Below are positions 6,198 to 9,502 of a stretch of 9,502 nucleotides of DNA, one piece after another. The notes under the pieces are model-generated. The model worked only from the letters and a program-made list of their open reading frames with translations. It was not told where the DNA came from and did not search any database. This stretch comes from DATFLS01 sp964413425 (GTDB lineage Bacteria > Fidelibacterota > JAANXI01): contig CAYPST010000138.1 in the NCBI GenBank assembly GCA_964413425.1, forward strand, positions 1 to 9,502, in the 5' to 3' direction. Position 1 is the first letter of the stretch; every line of letters begins with the position of its first letter. The position numbers and the translations under genes were made by a program.

Positions 6198-7760
6198 TTA
6201 CTGAACCGGTAATACCTCCTCCCGGGGCAGAAAGTGGCGGATGGTGTTGGCGTAGTACTCCAGATAATCGTGTTTCTCTGAAATAATGAGGATTCGGTCT
6301 CTGGTCACCCGGACAATTTTCCTCCGGACCAGCAGTTCCACGGCCAGCTGGAGGGTTTTTTCTATTTCGTCTTCTTTCAGGAGATCTTCTTCGAATTCCA
6401 GCAGCTCCTTTTTCCGGAACCACCGTTCTGATTCCAGCCGGTCCCGCAGTTTCAGGAGGGCTTCATATTCCTTGCCCATCATGAGATCGGCGTTCCGGGC
6501 TTCTAACTGCTGCAGCAGGGACCGCATGTGTGTCAGGCAGGAAGACTTGGACATGGAATCGTTGCCGTGCTCAATCAAGGTCAGCGACAGTAAGGAAACC
6601 GGGGTCACCGGGATGACTTCGCTGATGCGGTGAAGCAGGCCGGAACCCACTTTTTTCAGCTCCGCCCGCCGCTCCTCATACGATTTGGCGGCATCGAATT
6701 GCTGAGGATCGGCCAGGCTTTCCAGCAAAACAGGACGGCCGAACTTTACACTGACATAGCCATGCTCCTTCAGACGGCCGGTCAGAATACGGAGTGTGTT
6801 GACAAGAAGCAGATAGGGGGATTTTACCAGAATGGTGAGTAAGGAGAAAATGTGATCCCGCATGGTCATGCCGTGCTTTCCCTCTTTCCATTCCCGGATG
6901 AGGGTCTGATCTTCGAGTATCCAGTCGTAGTTAATGCCAACCGGGACGAAGACGATCTTTGTGAGGGAGTCCGCCGCCCCATTCCCCTGAGAGGTGGTTA
7001 AGATATAATCCAGCAGCCCGGTTTTAGGGGCACGGAATTGCCCGGTTCTGGACAGACCGCCTTCCAGAAAGATTCCCTGAGTCACCTTGTTTTCGCTGAT
7101 CAGCTGGACATAATTTTTCAGCACGGCGTGATACAGCGGGTCCCGGTAATTGCGCCGGATGAAATAGGCGCCGAATGACTTAAAGATGATATCCAGCGGG
7201 AAGACCCGGGCCCACTCCCCCACGGCGTAGCTTACCGAGATATTTTCCATCAACATGTAGGCCACCAGCAGATAATCGATATTGCTGCGGTGATTCATCA
7301 CATAAATCACCAGGGAATCTTCCGGAATGTCCTTCACCTGCTCTTTCCCCTGTTCGTCAATTACTACTTCATACAAAAATTTGAGCAGAAGGTTGGCAAT
7401 GGCGTAGCCGAATTTATAATAGGACAGGAGGTTAAACGCAGGGACTATTTCATCAATGTACTCTTCTGCCTGTTCCCGGGCTTCCTCGAACGGGAGGTCT
7501 TCTTTCTGAGATTTCTCGAGGATCTGCTGGTTCACTTCGCGATTATGGAGGAGCTGATCTTTGATGATCAGCTTGTTTGTTAATTTATACTGGTCAAACC
7601 GGACCTGGTGCTTTCTGAGGAATCCGGTGACGGAGCGCATGAATCGCCGTTTGAAAAAGGAGACCACCGCCCAGCGTACCAGCTCGTAGCTGATGATAAT
7701 AAAGAGGACCAGGGCAATCCATTGTATCAGAGAAAATGTGAGGGAGAAGACCTTTCCCAT
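6198..7760 (-). CDS. PlsB-like glycerol-3-phosphate 1-O-acyltransferase, membrane-anchored
   Basis: Predicted to acylate glycerol-3-phosphate from acyl-ACP or acyl-CoA, in parallel with PlsY. The four acyltransferase blocks are in order: NHRSNIDY (156-163, the HX4D catalytic motif with H157 and D162), GAYFIRRNY (197-205), GIFLEGGLSRTG (229-240, glycerol-phosphate binding) and FVPVGINYD (271-279). SRTG and the C-terminal helical region ending LEYYANTIRHFL are typical of the PlsB/DHAP acyltransferase branch rather than PlsC. At 520 aa it is much shorter than E. coli PlsB (about 807 aa), lacking most of the long N-terminal part. Instead it has one hydrophobic segment (about 8-35), probably a membrane anchor, followed by basic residues (KRRFMR). 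Residues about 430-500 are charged and likely helical. The start is the ATG before the anchor, with a weak AGGG near -5. Family certain; donor and exact product inferred. Confidence 0.9.
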   Translation of the reverse strand: MGKVFSLTFSLIQWIALVLFIIISYELVRWAVVSFFKRRFMRSVTGFLRKHQVRFDQYKLTNKLIIKDQLLHNREVNQQILEKSQKEDLPFEEAREQAEEYIDEIVPAFNLLSYYKFGYAIANLLLKFLYEVVIDEQGKEQVKDIPEDSLVIYVMNHRSNIDYLLVAYMLMENISVSYAVGEWARVFPLDIIFKSFGAYFIRRNYRDPLYHAVLKNYVQLISENKVTQGIFLEGGLSRTGQFRAPKTGLLDYILTTSQGNGAADSLTKIVFVPVGINYDWILEDQTLIREWKEGKHGMTMRDHIFSLLTILVKSPYLLLVNTLRILTGRLKEHGYVSVKFGRPVLLESLADPQQFDAAKSYEERRAELKKVGSGLLHRISEVIPVTPVSLLSLTLIEHGNDSMSKSSCLTHMRSLLQQLEARNADLMMGKEYEALLKLRDRLESERWFRKKELLEFEEDLLKEDEIEKTLQLAVELLVRRKIVRVTRDRILIISEKHDYLEYYANTIRHFLPREEVLPVQ

Positions 7761-8101
7761 GACCCTGCCGTATTCAGATTAATCGATCGCTATTCTTAGA
7801 ATTTTAATGTATCAAAATTCCGCTGGAAAAGTGCAATGGAAATATGAGGCAGCCTGAGGAAATCGCCGGGACGAATTGCGGAGAGTGCGGATTCCACACA
7901 TTTTATGTACACAGGGAAAGATTCATCGTTTAGGTATTGAATGGCGTGGTAGCACAAGTTAAAGGAAATAACTTATTTAACTAAATAGGACTATTAAATT
8001 GACTCAGTTTCTGAGATTGCTCTGTCCATTGGCGCCTGGGCCATTCAGCGCCCAGTCGAGTCATCCCGGCTGGAGCAGAGGGAACTCACCCCCTCGGTCC
8101 C
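7761..8101. other. Intergenic region between the PlsB-like gene and the insertion sequence
   Basis: I see no gene in these 341 bp. They include a candidate acyltransferase promoter (7806-7836), nested AT-rich inverted repeats AAGTTA/TAACTT (7956-7961 and 7969-7974) and TATTTA/TAAATA (7974-7979 and 7982-7987), and a GC-rich stretch with CTGGGC/GCCCAG pairing near 8035-8054. Composition shifts from AT-rich to GC-rich about 8030, just before the insertion sequence. Confidence 0.6.
7806..7836 (-). promoter_or_regulatory. Possible promoter of the PlsB-like acyltransferase gene
   Basis: On the minus strand TTGCAC (7831-7836) lies upstream of GATACATT (7806-7813), with 17 bp to the first base of GATACA or 19 bp to TACATT. 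Transcription starting near 7800 would leave a leader of about 40 nt. The matches are partial, so confidence is low. Confidence 0.27.
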
Positions 8102-8118
8102 CATAAGCGCTAACTTAA
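8102..8118 (+). repeat. Left terminal inverted repeat of the insertion sequence
   Basis: A 17-bp perfect match, inverted, to 9419-9435. It contains the palindromic core AGCGCT and, on the minus strand, the last codon and TAG stop of the transposase. Similarity ends at 8119. Confidence 0.93.
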
Positions 8119-9381
8119 GAAAAATAGTCTTGTATGTTGCCCCTGCCGTTGGCGTGGGGAATTCGCGAGTTTATGGGCAATACTCCCCCAGTGCTGGAAA
8201 CAAGTGCGCAAACACAACTGAGGCTCCACCGCCTGTCGGATCACCAGCAAGCCAAATTCCAGTTCCCGCCAATAACTCCGGGTCGCCTCACGCACCGTTG
8301 CGGAGGGGGTATCCCCACGGGGAAAAAAGTCGAGCTTCCTCGACGATGGTTTCTAGTAACAAGGCGACAAAGAGTTTGCCGGCCAGCCAGGCGCGACAAC
8401 TTCGCGCCTCGTATTTGGGGAGGTGCCCGAGTCCCATGATCGACGTGAGGCGTTTGAAGGTGATTTCAATTTGCCAGCGCAACCGGTACAGCTGCAACAG
8501 GTCGGTGGCCGTCGGCGCCAGGAGATTCGTCACGAGCAGGATATACCCATGCAGTTCCACAATCGTGGGATTGATCGGTTTCTGTTTCCGCCGTTGCGTA
8601 TTCTGGTACGCCTGCCGGGCTTGCGCTGCCGCTTCGGGGCTTTTTTTCAGCGCCACGAGTCGGAGAGGGCCGGCACGGTCTCCGGAGGGACCAGGATCCA
8701 ACTCCGGGGCTGCTGGAGGCCCAGATCGCGCACCTGCTCCAGCAGGGCGAAGGGCTGGTGCCGGTCGGGGTCGACACAGAGCGACACACGCTTGGGCTTG
8801 TAGCGCAAGAGATAGCTGGCCTGGTGCTGGTGGAGCCAGGCAATCCCTTTCCCGCTGCAATAGGCGCGGTCCGCCACCACCAGATCGTCGGGCTGAAACG
8901 TAAAATTGCGGACGGTTTCGCCCGTCGACGGATCCGTCAACTGAAAGGCCTCACAGGCCAGATCAAACAAGCCCAGACTATAATGGACCCGCCAATTCGT
9001 GCCGGTACTGCCCGGTTCGCTCACCACGGTGGCATCCACACTCCGGACGTGATAGGGCGTCAGCCAGGCCGGCTGCTGCTGGGTGACCAGCTCCAGACTC
9101 ATCCAGCGAAACCAGGCCTCGGCCTGCCGTAAGCGTTTCAGGATACTCACATCGCTGAGGTCGGCCCAGCCGGCCTGGGCGGCGATATTGGCGGTTTGCG
9201 CCAGAGACACGCCGTCCACGAGATGGACGAGGAGAATCCGCAGGAGCAGCTCAACGGAGGACACGGCGCGGAGCCGGTGATAGGCGCGCAACTCCTTGGC
9301 CTTGTCTTGCCAGCCAGTGGGCAGAAATTGCAGCAATTGGCGCCAATTGTCGTCGGGTTGCACGGCAAGAGAAGTATGCAT
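8110..9381 (-). pseudogene. IS4-family DDE transposase, broken by two frameshifts
   Basis: Three minus-strand frames join into one transposase of about 424 aa. Segment one (9381 to about 8668, 238 aa) carries VRSVDATVVSEPGSTG with the first catalytic Asp (D116) and LVVADRAYCSGKG with the second (D171). It stops 30 nt later at 8647-8649. Segment two (about 8665-8291) continues LRLVALKKSPEAAAQ and holds the YREK-region sequence LYRLRWQIEITFKRL with the catalytic Glu at 8465-8467. Where IS4 members usually have the Lys of YREK there is Thr (ACG, 8444-8446). Segment three (about 8295-8110) continues VREATRSYWRELEFGLLV to the true C-terminus. The first switch needs a net loss of one base (or gain of two), the second a gain of one, possibly in the G5 run at 8305-8309. 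Two indels and a changed motif residue argue for decay rather than recoding. It is almost certainly non-functional as read. Confidence 0.9.
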
Positions 9382-9387
9382 GATCTA

Positions 9388-9402
9388 TTTTCCGACGGAA
9401 AA
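9388..9402 (-). promoter_or_regulatory. Palindrome next to the transposase start codon
   Basis: TTTTCCG-A-CGGAAAA is a perfect 7-bp palindrome around one base, ending 6 nt before the transposase ATG (9379-9381). In an mRNA entering from outside the element it could pair and hide the GGA that would serve as ribosome-binding site. IS10 and IS50 limit transposase translation from outside transcripts in a comparable way. The palindrome is seen; the role is inferred. Confidence 0.4.
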
Positions 9403-9418
9403 ATTCAGATGTCAAGTG

Positions 9419-9435
9419 TTAAGTTAGCGCTTATG
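9419..9435 (-). repeat. Right terminal inverted repeat of the insertion sequence
   Basis: Exact reverse complement of 8102-8118. It lies 37 bp upstream of the transposase start codon, so any transposase promoter must overlap or adjoin it. Confidence 0.93.
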
Positions 9436-9449
9436 CCCCTTCACCCCGT

Positions 9450-9467
9450 TCCCCCTTGGAAGGGGGA
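9450..9467. repeat. C/G-run palindrome in the right flank of the insertion sequence
   Basis: TCCCCCTT-GG-AAGGGGGA forms an 8-bp self-complementary stem, followed by another G-run and GGGGATGAC. TCACCCC words occur in both flanks of the element (about 8086 and 9441), so it may have inserted in or next to a dispersed C/G-rich intergenic repeat. No gene is visible from 9436 to the window end. Confidence 0.45.
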
Positions 9468-9502
9468 CAGGGGGATGACGTTCTCGCACCCCACCTCCGC
9501 AG

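Larger units (their letters stand above)
8102..9435. mobile_element. IS4-type insertion sequence, 1334 bp, ends intact
   Basis: CATAAGCGCTAACTTAA at 8102-8118 is repeated exactly, inverted, at 9419-9435, marking the element ends. A single transposase gene fills the inside on the minus strand, and its stop codon (8110-8112) lies within the left terminal repeat. Coding DNA inside is more GC-rich than the flanks. No convincing target-site duplication is visible: the flanks share only C residues (CCC before, CCCC after). This could mean a C-rich target, an old insertion, or deletion or recombination at one flank. The transposase is broken in two places, so this copy could move only with help from an intact relative. 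Confidence 0.9.

Noticed and set aside
8641..8670. Programmed -1 frameshift at the A7 run (minus strand) in the transposase
   Set aside because: The stop of the first frame (TGA, 8647-8649) comes immediately before the A run, so ribosomes in that frame terminate before reaching it. A second frameshift downstream also points to decay.
8079..9455. Target-site duplication around the insertion sequence
   Set aside because: Both flanks are C-rich and share TCACCCC words, but directly adjoining bases match only over CCC, too little to call a duplication.

Overview
This is a stretch of bacterial chromosome, apparently from a Gram-negative organism that I cannot place further. Genes are moderately GC-rich, intergenic regions are long and AT-richer, and ribosome-binding sites are mostly weak. 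A member of the FCB group (Bacteroidetes relatives, Calditrichota, Marinimicrobia and similar) is a guess from general character, not a demonstrated assignment.

Layout, left to right. (1) 1-77: a 7-bp tandem array. (2) 149-796 minus: plsY, the acyl-phosphate-dependent glycerol-3-phosphate acyltransferase. (3) 797-1271: a 475-bp gap with a possible plsY promoter and a 196-bp MITE-like inverted-repeat element. (4) 1272-3077 minus: one protein joining a FakA-type fatty acid kinase (DAK2 domain plus middle domain) to a DegV/FakB fatty-acid-binding domain. (5) 3078-3581: a divergent promoter region carrying two facing copies of a 44-bp repeat. (6) 3582-5007 plus: an SLC13/DASS-type anion transporter broken by one frameshift near 4640, followed 9 bp later by a tandem universal stress protein (5017-5892). 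(7) 5893-6197: a convergent gap with a 10-bp-period repeat and a possible terminator. (8) 6198-7760 minus: a PlsB-like glycerol-3-phosphate acyltransferase with an N-terminal membrane anchor. (9) 7761-8101: an intergenic region. (10) 8102-9435: an IS4-type insertion sequence with intact 17-bp terminal inverted repeats but a transposase broken by two frameshifts. (11) 9436-9502: a C/G-rich repeat-like flank.

How the genes work together. All three intact minus-strand genes point to making phospholipid from fatty acids. In known biology FakB presents a bound fatty acid to FakA, which phosphorylates it; PlsY uses the resulting acyl-phosphate to acylate glycerol-3-phosphate. Here kinase and fatty-acid carrier are one polypeptide, encoded just upstream of plsY on the same strand. 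A second, PlsB-like route to 1-acyl-glycerol-3-phosphate lies 3 kb away. The plus-strand pair is a separate unit: an anion-transporter relative lacking the usual Na+-binding SNT motifs, coupled to a stress-protein gene. The best candidates for a second look are the kinase-carrier fusion beside plsY, the altered transporter, and the two repeat families flanking the fusion gene. I see no CRISPR array, tRNA, rRNA or defence system.
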